Source: Rhynchopus sp. YZ270_cl-10
Lineage: Eukaryota; Euglenozoa; Diplonemea; Diplonemida; Diplonemidae
DNA length: 64,000 nt
Assembly (NCBI GenBank): GCA_964035575.1
Contig: OZ037920.1
Location: 558,001 to 622,000 of the forward strand
Direction: 5' to 3'
The translations under genes and the position numbers were made by a program. The notes under the pieces are model-generated. The model was not told the DNA's origin. It saw only the letters and a program-made list of their open reading frames with translations, and made no database searches. This document shows, piece after piece, positions 11,383-22,504 of the stretch (position 1 is its first letter; every line of letters starts with the position of its first letter).

Positions 11383-14300
11383 ATGACAGTGGGTCGCGCC
11401 CCCAGCGCCCTGACGGCGTTCTTTTCCAACACCCTGAAGTTCCGTGGACTGAACGCGAAGTACAAGACCGCGCTTCTGGTATGCCACACGCTGCTTGCAA
11501 GCAACCCTCTTGGGGGGGTTGTGCCAAGGACACCCTCAGTGTGTGGTTCTAATCCCAGCTGGTAATGGCAACTCTATGCTGTGTTCTGATGCCACCTCTG
11601 AGGCGTTTTACCACTTTTCGACTTCTCTTTGTGATAGTTTATCCGTTTCTTTTCACGCCTTTTTTCTGTAGATACACAACGCGATGAGACTCCAATTTCT
11701 CTTTTCCCCTTTTAATTATACAAGAGGTGTCCATGCCAATATCATTTTCAATCAAAGTGCATGAGTGTCTTTAAGATGGGAGATGGGTGTATCTTAGCCT
11801 TACCCCACCCCCCCTTGGTAGGTAATATACCAAGGTACACTGTTCATGAGAGGAGCTGGTTGTGTTTCAAGTCAACTTTTCTTGAATATTGTTGAAATGA
11901 TAGTCAAAAAAAAATCTTTTTTACCATGCTCATGTTGTGCTGCACGTTTCGTCGATTATACTTACATAACCACCACCACACCCTCTGTACAGGCCGCTGA
12001 CAAGGATGGATCCGTCTCCAAGCCGAAGTTCCACCCCTACTACCTCACCCACGTTCAAGATGAGGACGCTGCCCTCAAAATCCTTGACGACCTGAACGTA
12101 TGTGTCCGCCCCCATCTCTCGCAACGTTTTTTTTTTTTTTTTTAGATTGGGCACAGTGGGGCTAAGGGGGATTTTTTTTTTTTTTGGGATGTTTCAACCT
12201 TTCCGTTGTGTAATTTCTGATTGTCTCCCAAAGAGGACGTGGCACAGTGAAGCCCACGTCTGAATGGGAAAATGGGAACAATGAGGAATATTCAACAAGA
12301 CTTCTTTTTTTTTTTGACGAGACGCTTCATCTTTTGATTGGTATCTTTTTTAAAAACCGATTGTGATCAAGGCTGAGTACGAGAGGCTTAGGTTCATCTT
12401 ATAATTTTTTCTTTTCCTTTTGTGTACACACACCATTTGTACCACACATCACACCACGCACAGATGTCGAGGAAGGAGTTCAACGAGATGATCACCTACC
12501 AGGAGGACATCTACAGAATGACCCAGCCCATCGGCGCGACCGTGCTCTGCGGAGGACTCTCGCTTCTCGGGTTCCCGTTCTGGGCCAACGCAACCCACAG
12601 ACACCCCTCGGTATGCAAACCAGGCACTTCAGAGTACAGCATCATAAAGGGAAGCCTGCCAGAGTCTCCCATTTTTGACTTTGTAACAAAAAAAACTTCA
12701 TAAAAAAAACCTCAATTCAAACCCCGTATACGCTTCTGTTCAAAAGCATTGTGTGAAGGATAGGATAAAGAGTGCATACATGATGATTCCACATCTGTAA
12801 TCGTCGATGGTGGTGTGCTACGTGTGGGTGTGGTATAATCTGAGCTAATAGGGGGTGATTCTTGAGTAGCTTCTGCGAGGCAGTCAGAGCTGTTTGGTGC
12901 ATCTGATAATAGGCTGTCCTCCATGCTGCCCCCTTCTCCAACTACTAATAATGGCGTTTGCACTATCAATTTCATTTTATTATTGACAACGAATGTGATC
13001 AAGGTGACTGAACACGAGAGGCTTAGGATCATCTTATAAACGTTTCTTTTTTACTATGTTCCTGGAAGGATGTACGTGTTACACCCTTTGGTGCTTATAA
13101 ATAGTAAGTATATGAATGTATATTTTCCTCTCCTTTCAGACCTTCTTCTCGACCGAGGCTGAGATCCGTGCGGGAGGTATCGCACGCGACCAGGAGTTCG
13201 CCATCAAGCACGCCCCGCAAACAAACCACCAGCAGCACCGGTACCTGGAGTTCTACCTGAACGGTGAGGCCAGCCACAACGAGGCGTTTGACTCCATCGC
13301 AAACGGCTTCGCTTCCCCCAAGAACATCGCGGCCATCCGCAAGCTCGGCCAGGCCGTGAGCAAGCAGGGCTCCTCCTCAATGATGTTCTCGAGCAGCGAC
13401 ATCTCGTCGTGGAAGAGAGACCGTGAGCACTACCACTTCGCCGCCTTCATGGGCCACCCCTTCGCCCTCCACTCGAACGAGACGCTTGTGAGCCGCACCC
13501 TTGCGCACTTCCGCAACCTCTTCCAGGAGGACGCGCTCATCAAGAAGGAGGGTGTTGCGAGCCTCACAGACCTCGAGCTGTACCAGGCGTGCAGCGCGCG
13601 TAAGGTCGCGCGTTGGGAGGAGGAGCTTAACCGCACACAGCTCGAGGCACGTCTGCAGGACTGGTTCACCCTCACAGAGCGCAAGGCCGGCGAGCCCGTG
13701 GTGCCCCTGCGTGTGATCGTGATGTACCAGACCTCGCTCTTCCGCGACCCTGGCTACTTGGACCAGACCCTTGAGGACCTTGACAAGGACATCTACAACT
13801 CGTCCTTCGCCTACGCCGCCGACGCCTTCGAGAGGCGTGTTGAGTTCGAGACCGGACCCTACGCCGAGCACGTATGTTTATTTTAAGTTTTTTTGAAAGG
13901 TGCTGACATTGCTACACCATGCTCATGCTCGAACACTACATTGTACGTGCCAACATTGGACACCCGCTGGGGAAATGACATCCCTAACAACAAACTAGTG
14001 GAAACCCACGCAGATGCTGCACGATAAACAAATGTGATCATAGGTGACTAAGCATGAAAGGCTTAGGGTCATCTCTATAAACTTTTCTTAATTGAGCCTC
14101 TCAGCTTCTGGTTCTTTAAACTTTTTTCTCTTTTTTTTAGAAGTGTGCTTGTACGTGCACGAGAGGGGTTTTCATTGTTGGAAAACCTCTAGCGAAACCT
14201 TCCGGCGAATCAAACCCTTTTTTTGAGAGTGTTTTCTTGGATCTGAATGACAGCTGTCACTGCTATAAAACAAAGTGGAGCTCATCTTCACTAACCAAGT

Positions 14301-14439
14301 TTTCAAAAAAAAAGCAGATGATCACAACAACAACAACCCTTCATACCCACAACAGGTCAAGGCACACATGGAGAAGGTCACCGCCAACGAGGCGAAGCTC
14401 ACCGAGGAGCGTAGCAAGTTCCTCTCCGGATCTGCATGA
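11383..14439 (+). CDS. LETM1-domain mitochondrial inner-membrane protein
   Basis: Five exons: 11383-11478, 11993-12097, 12464-12610, 13140-13871, 14356-14439, giving 387 residues. All four introns are phase 0 with GTATG donors. The N-terminus is basic and free of acidic residues, like a mitochondrial presequence. A hydrophobic segment near residues 86-110 (GATVLCGGLSLLGFPFWANA) fits the LETM1 membrane anchor. The stretch around residues 240-310 closely follows the LETM1 family (EEGVDSLT-type motif here KKEGVASLTDLELYQACSAR, then a 'W' and proline-flanked helix). LETM1/Mdm38 proteins sit in the inner membrane, contact mitochondrial ribosomes and affect K+/H+ exchange; no EF-hand is seen. An AG acceptor 29 nt before the ATG could take a spliced leader. 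Introns carry F1 (three copies), F3 and F4 repeats. The exact function of this paralogue is inferred. Confidence 0.85.
12355..12404 (+). repeat. Short dispersed family F1, representative copy
   Basis: About 50-55 bp; core GCACGAGAGGCTTAGG followed by TTCATCTTATAAAC and usually preceded by TTGTGATCAAGGTGACT. TAAGC and GCTTA can pair around the ACGAGAG loop. Copies start near 4801, 5424, 12355, 12988, 14027, 20176, 28012, 28338, 29039, 34966, 45699, 46277, 47126, 48033, 52131, 55262 and 60001. All 17 are on the + strand like the genes. Three of the four LETM1-like introns and polycystin intron 2 each carry one. Confidence 0.88.
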
Positions 14440-15554
14440 ACGTGACCGTCTGGTCGTTTAGGGGGAACGGGGACATGCATTTTTGATGGCTACGGCGTTT
14501 TTAAGCATTGTGTGCAGGAAAACACCAAAAGGGTACAGGAAATGAATGTGTTCGCCACACCTTATGTGACCACACGATTCATTTCCAAGCCGGAGGGAAG
14601 GGTTGCAGTATAGTAACATATTTTAAATCAGTCACTGTGGAAAAAAAAGCGAAAAAGAAAAAAAACAATTGGGAGCCGGGGGCTATTGGGAAGGGCTTTT
14701 TTTTTTCCAATTTTTAAGAGCTGAAAAAAGAGAAAAAAATTATACTGTTTTTTAAAAAAAAACCAACCCCCACAAAAGGGGAGGGGCCGGCCCATCGATG
14801 AATCTTCTTTATTTTTTTTCCAAATATGGAATGAATGCAAATAAATATGCATTCAATTCGCTACCCCAACCCAACAAAGTCTCTTTTTGTATGTTGTGTC
14901 AATTTTTGTGTATTTGTTTTAGTTTTTTTTTATATGACACGTATTTTTTTTTTTTCCTGAAAAAAAAAAAGTTCAAAACACAAACCATAAGGAGTGCAGT
15001 GCGAGAAGGGGGGGAAAGTGCAAAAGGGGGCTCTAGACTCATGAGAGAAAGCAACCTGATGTAAAGACTCTAAAAACAAAAAATTCTTTTTTTTTTGGGA
15101 AGCAGAAAGCAACGACGGGAGATGGATATGAATATAAAAGGGGGAGAGGGGGAGATGAGAACAAATGTGGGTAGAACTGAACAGTGGATCTTTTCACATC
15201 ACAAAAAAAAAGAGTACGTATTTTACTGTCAATACCCAAAAAAAAAAAATTTTTAGTAGAGTCTTTCTCTTTTGTTTTTTTTTTGCCAGGATATCAAAAC
15301 TTCGCGATTTTTTTTTCCTTCTTTTTTTGAAAAAGGAAATCTCTGTTGGGGGGAAAGGGGCTGGGGGCAAAATGGCGTATCGCACACAAAAAAGAAAATA
15401 CGAAAATGCACACGAGAAAAAACCAAATCTGGGGAGAGGGAAAACAATTAAAAAAAAAAAATTGGCTACATTATCTCGCTACTCTCTCTCCCCTCCCTTA
15501 GATTCGACTCCTTTCTCTTAACGGAACGGAACACTCGAACGTCCCACCCCTTTC

Positions 15555-15606
15555 GTATGAGCACTACCGAGCTGAGCTGCGTTTTAGTACATTTCAACTA
15601 CTTTTC
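15555..15606 (+). repeat. Short dispersed family F8, representative copy
   Basis: Contains ACCGAGCTGAGCTGCG and TTTTAGTACATTTCAAC. Copies at 15555-15606, 20395-20438 and 34264-34305, all + strand and all intergenic. Confidence 0.65.
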
Positions 15607-15683
15607 TTTGATTTGACCTTCTGGATGTTAGCAATATGTGGATATGAGAGATCATCTTGTATGTTTTTTTTTTTATCTTTTCT

Positions 15684-15751
15684 GGTGTGGCTGAAAGGGG
15701 TGCTATTTTTTTGTGCTATTTTCTGCTATTTTGGGGTGGTCAGCCACACCA
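15684..15751. mobile_element. 68 bp MITE, copy 1
   Basis: The ends are inverted repeats (GGTGTGGCTGA and TCAGCCACACC plus a final A), around an interior of GCTATTTT motifs. The 6 bp TTTTCT flanks both sides (15678-15683 and 15752-15757), consistent with a target site duplication, although the area is T-rich. It lies about 100 bp upstream of the MSH3 start. Two relatives are at 34400 and 46584. Confidence 0.75.
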
Positions 15752-15850
15752 TTTTCTCTTTTCTTTGATATTTTTCTTTCCCCCTCTTCTCCCTTCTCCC
15801 TTCTCTCTTCATTCTCAACAACACCCAATTCCAGGAGGAACAAAGACAAT

Positions 15851-18800
15851 ATGCCACCTAAGAAGCGTTCTCGAGAGGATGACGAGGAGACACAACCCCG
15901 CAGAGGGAAGCCCTCCACCACCACCCTCCCTGGCTGGGAGGAGCCACGCACGCAGCTGGAAAAACAGTTCATGAAGCACAAGCTGCAGCTTCCGGACACT
16001 ATTATCGCGGTGGAGTGTGGGTACCGCTATAAATTCTTTGGCCGCGACGCAGAGGTTGCGGGCGACATTCTTGGGTTCTACGTGAACCCTGGGCAAGACA
16101 AGGATACATACTGTACTTGCAGCTTTCCGGTCAACCGCCTTTCCGTTCACACTGCGAGATTGGCTAACAAAGGATACCGCGTTGCGCATCTTGGCCAAGC
16201 AGAGACGAACGCCGAACGGCAAGACGTCGGTAAAGCGGGGGTCTTTGAAAGAGAAATCATCGGACTTTTTTCTAAATCAACCCTTCCTATTATTACGTCA
16301 ACTGAGATGGAGATGGGGGCTACTCAAGACGACAATGCGAATAACATGATTGTCGTCTTCGAGCGCGCAATACCAAAGCAAGAACGGATCGGGAACGCTC
16401 AGGTTCGTATCACCGTGGTGGTGGTGTCTCTTGCGACGGGGGGGCAGCTGAGGTGGGACAGCTTTGAGGATGGTTCATTGCGGCGGGAGTTGATGAGCCG
16501 TCTCCTCCATTTCGAACCAGTAGAGATTGTGGCATCTGATGACCTTACAGCACCTACCCTACGTACCCTTGAAAGCCTTGGGTTGAACCATGGCATCACA
16601 CCAACAGCGCCACAGAGTGTTCCTGGTGACGTCCGCTTTGAGTCACGTGGTGCCAAAACCTTTCTCAACCAGCGTGCTTTCGTCGAAGAATTCTTCGCCT
16701 CCCATCAAACCCTTCTCACCGAGGTATCCTCCCTCCCAGAAGACGTCCTTGGATGCCTCAGCGCCCTCATCCACCATCTCGCAGTCTACAGCTTAGAGGA
16801 CTTTCTCTGCACCAGAGGAGGTGGGTCCGATGGTACTTTCAAAAAATTTTCTGAAATCGGATACATGCATTTACCATCAGAAACGTTGACCAGCCTTGAA
16901 ATATTTGATGTCGCAGGGCTTCAAAAGAAAGGGGCCGGAGCGAGGGTGCATGGGTCTCTGAATTGGGTGGTGAATAACTGTAGGACTGCGTTTGGGGCTC
17001 GTAAAATGCGGTTGTGGTTGGCTAAGCCGCTTCTGGATGTGGATGAGATTCGACGACGCCAGGCAGCGGTTCATGACATGGCGAGAGGGGAGTACGTTGG
17101 TGAGTTGGATCGACTGAAGGGGAAGGTTATTGCACAGACACCAGATTTGGAGCGGGTGTTTGCGAAAATGAGCTATGGCAAGGCTTCCCCCAAGGAGATG
17201 CTCGCATTCTTAAAATGCGTTAACCGCATTATCACCGACATTGCACAGAGTGAAGCCCATTCTGTCCTGAACACCCTTTCTCCTCTTCTCCAATCTCTCC
17301 TCGGAGATACAGAGCACGACGAGCTTAACACCCTCTGTGACACAGCGTTGTCCCAGATCAACGAAAGCGCTGCGGAAAAGAACTGCACTGCAGAGCTCTT
17401 CATGGACACTGAAGAAAGCCCGACGGAGCTCCGCGCTCTCGAGGAGGAGCAAGCTGAGGCCCATAGCGTGCTGAAGGAACATCTCATTGAATGCAGAAAG
17501 GCGGTACGGTGTCCGTCTCTTGCGTATAAAACGATAGGAAGTGATCGGTTTTTGTTGGATGTGCCAAATACCTCGGCCCGTTTGATTCCCAAAGGAGAAG
17601 GTTGGGTGAAAGAATCAAGCGTCGCAAAGAGTACCAGATACCACACCCCGGTGATCAAGGAGTGTTTGCAGAAGCTGCAGCTTGCGGGAGATACAATGAA
17701 AAAGCTGGCGGAACGTCATTTTGTGGCGCATCAAAAGCGTTTTGTAAAGCAACATGCTAGGGTCCTGCAGAACTTCATTGATGCGTTGGGAGACTTCGAC
17801 TGTCTTGCATCTCTTGCAACCTTGGCGCGCGACACTGATTGGTGTCAACCAGATTTTTTCCCCGACGTTCCCGGCGTCCCTTCCTCCTTGGAGGTGAAGA
17901 ACGGCCGCCACCCTGTTATTGACCGGATCTTAAAGGAAAGCGACAAAATATTTGTTGCGAATGATGTTCACATTCGGGGGCAAGACAATGAACAGGTTGT
18001 TATAGTGACAGGACCGAATATGGGTGGAAAATCGTCGTATTTACGGCAGGCTGCGTTGTTGGTGCTTCTTGCGCAGGTAGGGTCGTTTGTCCCTGCGGAG
18101 TCTGCGAAGATGAGTGTTTTTGACGCAATCTACGTTCGTCTTGGGTCGCATGATTCACTCCTCGACGGGCAAAGCTCTTTTCTGGTCGAAATCACAGAAA
18201 TGTCGACGATCCTCCAAAAGGCGACCCCCCGCTCGCTTCTGGTCCTCGATGAGATCGGTCGAGGCACCTCCACATTCGACGGCATCGCCATCGCGCACTC
18301 CATTCTTGAATGGCTCATCTGTTCCGTCGGCTGTACTACTCTCTTCGTAACACATTATCCAGAAATCCTCGAACTCTCCCCCGTCTTCAAAAACCGTCTG
18401 CGAACCTGCCATATGTCCTTCCTCGAAGATCCAAAGGGGAACGCAGAAGGGGGAGAAGGAGAAGCGATGGAGGTGGATGTGGATGGGGGTGATACCGGAA
18501 CAAAGGTGACCTTCCTCTTCAAGCTGGTGGAGGGGAACAGCCCAAGCTCCTTCGGGATGAATGTGGCGAAGTTGGCAGGGATCGGAGACGACATCCTGAA
18601 GGTCGCAGTGGAACGGTCGAAGATGTTAGTGGAGATGACAAAGGAGGCGCAGGCGGAGGGGGAGAAGGTGTGCTGACCTTCTTTTTGTTTTTTTGTTGTT
18701 TCCTCTCTTTGTCCCTCAGGAAAATAAATTATGTCAATTTGCCTGTTGCGGGGCTGTTTATGGTGTTTGTGTCTACAAGAGGAAGTGTTTCATGAAACCT

Positions 18801-19149
18801 TTTTACAGAAAATGAAATTTTTTTTTCACCCAACAGATTTTCAAAAATTCCCCCCCTCCCCCCCTTTTTTCAACAGAGGTAACAAAAAGTAACGATAATT
18901 ATAACGCATCCCCGGGGGTGTCTACACTAATATGACTAAGTTTTCAAATGACATAATAATGTTATAACAACCCATTTCAAAACCTACCTTTTTTTTTTCC
19001 CGCAGGAAAAGACGTTGAAGTCCCTCTTTGCGGCGTTAGACGTACAGCGGAAGCTCAAGGGGTTAGTAGCCAAGCCGATCACACCTGACTCTGTGGAGGA
19101 GTTCAAGAAGGGTATCTCATACATCGAGATGGATGCGTTGGTCAGTTAG
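15851..19149 (+). CDS. MSH3: DNA mismatch repair protein MSH3 (MutS-beta subunit)
   Basis: Two exons, 15851-18667 and 19006-19149, encode 986 residues. The first ATG after a probable trans-splice AG (15833-15834) was chosen; the frame is open further upstream but without an ATG. Residues about 36-150 form the mismatch-binding domain with the MSH3-type signature GYRYKFFGRDAEVA, lacking the Phe-x-Glu of MSH6 and MutS; this is why I call MSH3. Connector, lever and clamp regions follow. The ABC ATPase carries Walker A GPNMGGKS at 721-728, Walker B/signature DEIGRGTSTFDG from about 800, then a THYPE motif. With MSH2 it recognises insertion/deletion loops in the nucleus. The first frame stops just after a GTGTGC donor, and the second exon supplies the C-terminal helical end. 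The 338 bp intron contains one F3 repeat. Confidence 0.92.
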
Positions 19150-19299
19150 GCCGAGGATCCTCCATGCGAACCACCAAGAAGGAGAGAAAGCGATGTGGTC
19201 TTTGACACGGTACAGAAATATAAATGGAATTTTTTTTTGCAAAAATAATAAAAAGAAAGCACTTAGGAAAGAGCAGCAAGGCTTGAAGAGCGTCAGGAG

Positions 19300-20036
19300 C
19301 AGGGCGCGCGCTAACTTTTCGGAAATTTCCCGAAAAAATGGATATCGGGTCCAAAAAAATGTACCTACAGGAAGTATGTGAAGGGGGGCAGAAAAATCAG
19401 GGTCATGTTACATTTCCGAGAAAATCCCGGGCTGTGGTGGGGGATATACGGAAAAATGGACAAAATTTTGGTGACTTAAATTTTCACAAAATATGAACCC
19501 ATACTCGTAAACAAGGGTCATTTTCAGGTCTTTCGGACAGCCAGTACACAGTACACAGTACACAGTACACAGTACACAGTACACAGTACACAGTACACAG
19601 TACACAGTACACAGTACACAGTACACAGTACACAGTACACAGTACACAGTACACAGTACACAGTACACAGTACACAGTACCCATTACCGTGACTTCACCG
19701 GCCAACACCGGAAAATACCGGCAAACATGGTCAAAATCAGGTGGAATATACATAAGTACATCATGGGGGGGTAGGGAACAGGTAGCGCCGCAGGCGCACG
19801 GTACCCAACTTTTTTCTTTTTTCTTTCCCCTTTTCTCTGCTTTCTTTTGATTGCGCGAGCCGATTGCTCTCCACGGTGGGGTCACATGTGTGTCCAAAAA
19901 CTATCTGAAGTGCCCTTACTATACAATATGGGATTCTCTGATTTTCTTAAGGAAATCGTGTAATCAAAAAATTTTTGTACCGCGAAAAAACCTCGAAAAA
20001 ACCGGGTGTGAGGGTGTGGATTTAGCGCGCGCCCTG
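19300..20036. mobile_element. Non-autonomous hAT-like element
   Basis: A 15 bp perfect terminal inverted repeat, CAGGGCGCGCGCTAA, stands at 19300-19314 with its reverse complement at 20022-20036. The 8 bp GTCAGGAG flanks both ends (19292-19299 and 20037-20044), a perfect target duplication. The CAGGG end plus 8 bp duplication is the hAT signature. No transposase is encoded. The interior holds a heptamer satellite and blocks related to the element at 1701-2897. The intact duplication suggests a recent insertion. Confidence 0.85.
19541..19681. repeat. Heptamer satellite (ACAGTAC)n
   Basis: About twenty tandem copies of the 7 bp unit lie inside the hAT-like element. The minus strand reads as a Cys/Tyr/Val/Leu repeat that is not a protein. 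Confidence 0.92.
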
Positions 20037-21160
20037 GTCAGGAGGAGGGGAAAAAAAAAGTTTTTTAAAAAAGGAGGAGAGCGTAACCTCAGCGCGCGGT
20101 TTAGATTATTTCAAAAAAATGTCAATATAACAAAAGCAAAAACGAAAAAAACCTCACCATATTTTTTGTGATTTAGGTAAGGTAAGCATATGAAAGGCTT
20201 CGGGTCATCTTATAAGCTATTTCTTCTTCTTTTAGGAATTGTGGTATATCGTCTCTTTGCATGGGTGAGTTGTTGATGTGCAAAAAAAAGTACACAGATA
20301 TCCCAAGGTGATTCAGTATCATTGAGAGAGCTTCGGGTTTTGTCGTGCCAGCGTTTCTTTCTGTACGAACCACTCACGTCACACCCCATTGCATGAACAC
20401 AACCGAGCTGCGTTTTTAGCACGTTTTCACCTACTCTTTGTGTCCGAACTCTGTCATGAGAGAACGAAACTTTCCTTCCACAGGGTGCTTTGTACGTAGC
20501 TCGACTTCTTCTTTCTTCTTCTTCTTCTCCTCTTTTTTTGTTTTGGACATCGTGCTAAAAAAAAGAGAAGTTGTGTTCCTGCAGAAGCAGAAAAAAAGAA
20601 AGTGGCAGCTTTGTTCGCCAAAAAACCCCTATCCCATATTTAGATTCCCCTCCCTTTTAAAAGAATGAGTGGTGTCTCAGGTCCATTTATTCTTCTGTGT
20701 CCTGCGTTCATGAAGCGCTTGTGCACATTCAACGTTGTTTTTTTTTGTTTCTCTCTCACTTTTTATTTCCATGCTGCAACACCCTAGTGCTGGTTTCATC
20801 CGGGGCTGGCACTGTACGTGAGTCAGTCGGATAGTTTTAAAAGACAGTGAAGCTTGCATAGGTGGCAACTACACCATTTCCAACAATTTTTCAAAAGAAA
20901 AAAGAAAAAAAAAAAGAAAAAAAGCAAATAGCCTCGCTTGACGCCTATTTGGTGTCATTGCGCACTGTAGAAAATATTATTTTTTGTTTTGTATGGGTGA
21001 ATTTTTTTTTATCCTTCCCCCCAATTTTTTTACGCGAAGAAGTAGATGACGAGTTTTCAAAGAATGTCGTGAATAATTAGGGGGGAACCAAAAAAAACAA
21101 AAAATGACCCATATGAAAACAAACAAAAAGAAATACCTGAAAGGGACACAACAAAAAATC

Positions 21161-22132
21161 ATCAGTCCTATTCGTGGTCCTTTACCCCCCCCCCCCCCTT
21201 TGGGTCGGTGAACCGGAAATTTTGGAAAAAGGGGGGTAAAATAGGGGGGGGGGGGTAAAGGAGGGGGTAAGGGGGGGGGGTAAAGGAGGGGGTAAGGGGG
21301 GGGGGTAAAGGACCATGTTATGGGTTTGGTCATGTTTTTGGGTGGGAAGGGGGTACTTTTTCATACACCGTGGGGTGAAATTTTGTGCAACACAGTGTGA
21401 CGACACATGATCTAATGATAAATGTATCGTCTGAAAAAAATTCTCACCTCCTTGCGACCTCGCAAGTGGTCATGAATCATGGAAATCCACATCATCCACA
21501 TCATCTTTCTGCCTGTGCCTGTACCATGACTGGTCAGGGATGACGATGTTGCCTCAGATTCCGTGAGGTGTCCCAAACGTATCGCCCACGCGGCACAAAC
21601 GTACCCACCTGCACCCATCTACCTGCACACCCGATGAAAAACAGGGGTGAAGGATTATTTGCACTTTACCCTTTCCTCATTTCGAGCTTGTCTCCAGCTT
21701 CAAATCAGACCAGTCCTACAGTCTCCGGATGTACGACCCGCTGAACACATCAGCCCCTACCAGCAAACCATTAAACAAAACAGGTACGCGCGGCATTATG
21801 TGAAACTATCACCCCATAATTACACGCCAGGTGGTGTTTTGTCACGAGGGACCTAAACCCCCTCGCTTCGCTCGTGGGTTTAGGTCCCTCGTGGCAAAAC
21901 ACCACCTGGCGTGTCGCGGTGATAATTACCCAAAAATTGCCTGGTGGCTGGTACTTTACCCCCCCAGGGGGGTAAAGTACCAGCCACAACAGGGTACTAT
22001 AAGGGGGGGGGGGGTAAAGGACCATGTTATTTTGGCCTGAACCGTTTTTTTCTGAAAAAGGGGGTAAAATAAGGGGGGGGGGGGTAAAGGAAGGGGGGGG
22101 GGGGGGGGTAAAGGACCACGAATAGGACTGAT
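21161..22132. mobile_element. G-rich foldback element
   Basis: Inverted ends of about 30 bp, beginning ATCAGTCCTATTCGTGGTCC at 21161 and ending with its complement at 22132, bound a 972 bp unit. The interior has long G tracts (about 21245-21305 and 22003-22108) and repeats of GGTAAAGGACCATGTTAT. It also contains strong secondary hairpins, including one at 21832-21914 and one around 21950-21990. No coding capacity. The family and target duplication are unresolved. Confidence 0.65.
21832..21914. repeat. Long near-perfect hairpin
   Basis: Two arms of about 35-39 nt, starting ACACGCCAGGTGGTGTTTTG and ending with the complementary CACCACCTGGCGTGT, surround a short loop of CCTCGCTTCGCTCGT. The arms are nearly perfectly paired. 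It lies in the middle of the G-rich foldback element. Confidence 0.8.
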
Positions 22133-22504
22133 CTAATTTTACACATACACACACCCCCTCTTCTACACCGAAAAGCCCCATACCCACACACTAAACACAG
22201 ATTTTACACAACAAAGTTTCCCGTTTTCCAATATTTTACACACACAAAAAAGATACCGGGTGCGTGCAGACGGCTTGCGTGATAGTTGACCGTTTTTCTT
22301 CTTCTTCTCTCTCCAAATTATCAACAAAGAACGCTGCTCTTTAAGTGTTTTTTTTTTTTTTTTTTGACAAATTCCCCTATCTATACTGCACACATACTCA
22401 ACGACATTCGGGATAGACAACATTTCAATCCAGCAGAGGTGTGCACAGTACAAAAAACATTTGAGTACAGATCCTGCAGCTGATTGTCCGACACAACCAA
22501 CAAT

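Larger units (their letters stand above)
14440..15850. other. Spacer between LETM1-like gene and MSH3
   Basis: AT-rich homopolymer DNA without a supported gene. It contains a copy of family F8 (15555-15606) and the MITE at 15684-15751. A pyrimidine-rich tract at 15775-15830 ends in an AG at 15833-15834, 16 nt before the MSH3 ATG, which is a good candidate trans-splice acceptor. Confidence 0.6.
19150..22504. other. Transposon-rich spacer between MSH3 and the BioD-like gene
   Basis: No gene is supported. It holds a hAT-like element (19300-20036), F1 (20176), F8 (20395), F6 (20793), F2 (20847) and a G-rich foldback element (21161-22132). The last 370 bp before the next gene are AT-rich with a T run near 22350. 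Confidence 0.65.

Noticed and set aside
15713-15850. Longer N-terminus for MSH3
   Set aside because: The upstream frame has no ATG, overlaps the MITE and a pyrimidine tract, and the AG at 15833-15834 suggests the mRNA starts after it.
19408-19897. Minus-strand Cys/Val/Tyr/Leu repeat protein
   Set aside because: Encoded only by the ACAGTAC heptamer satellite inside a transposon.
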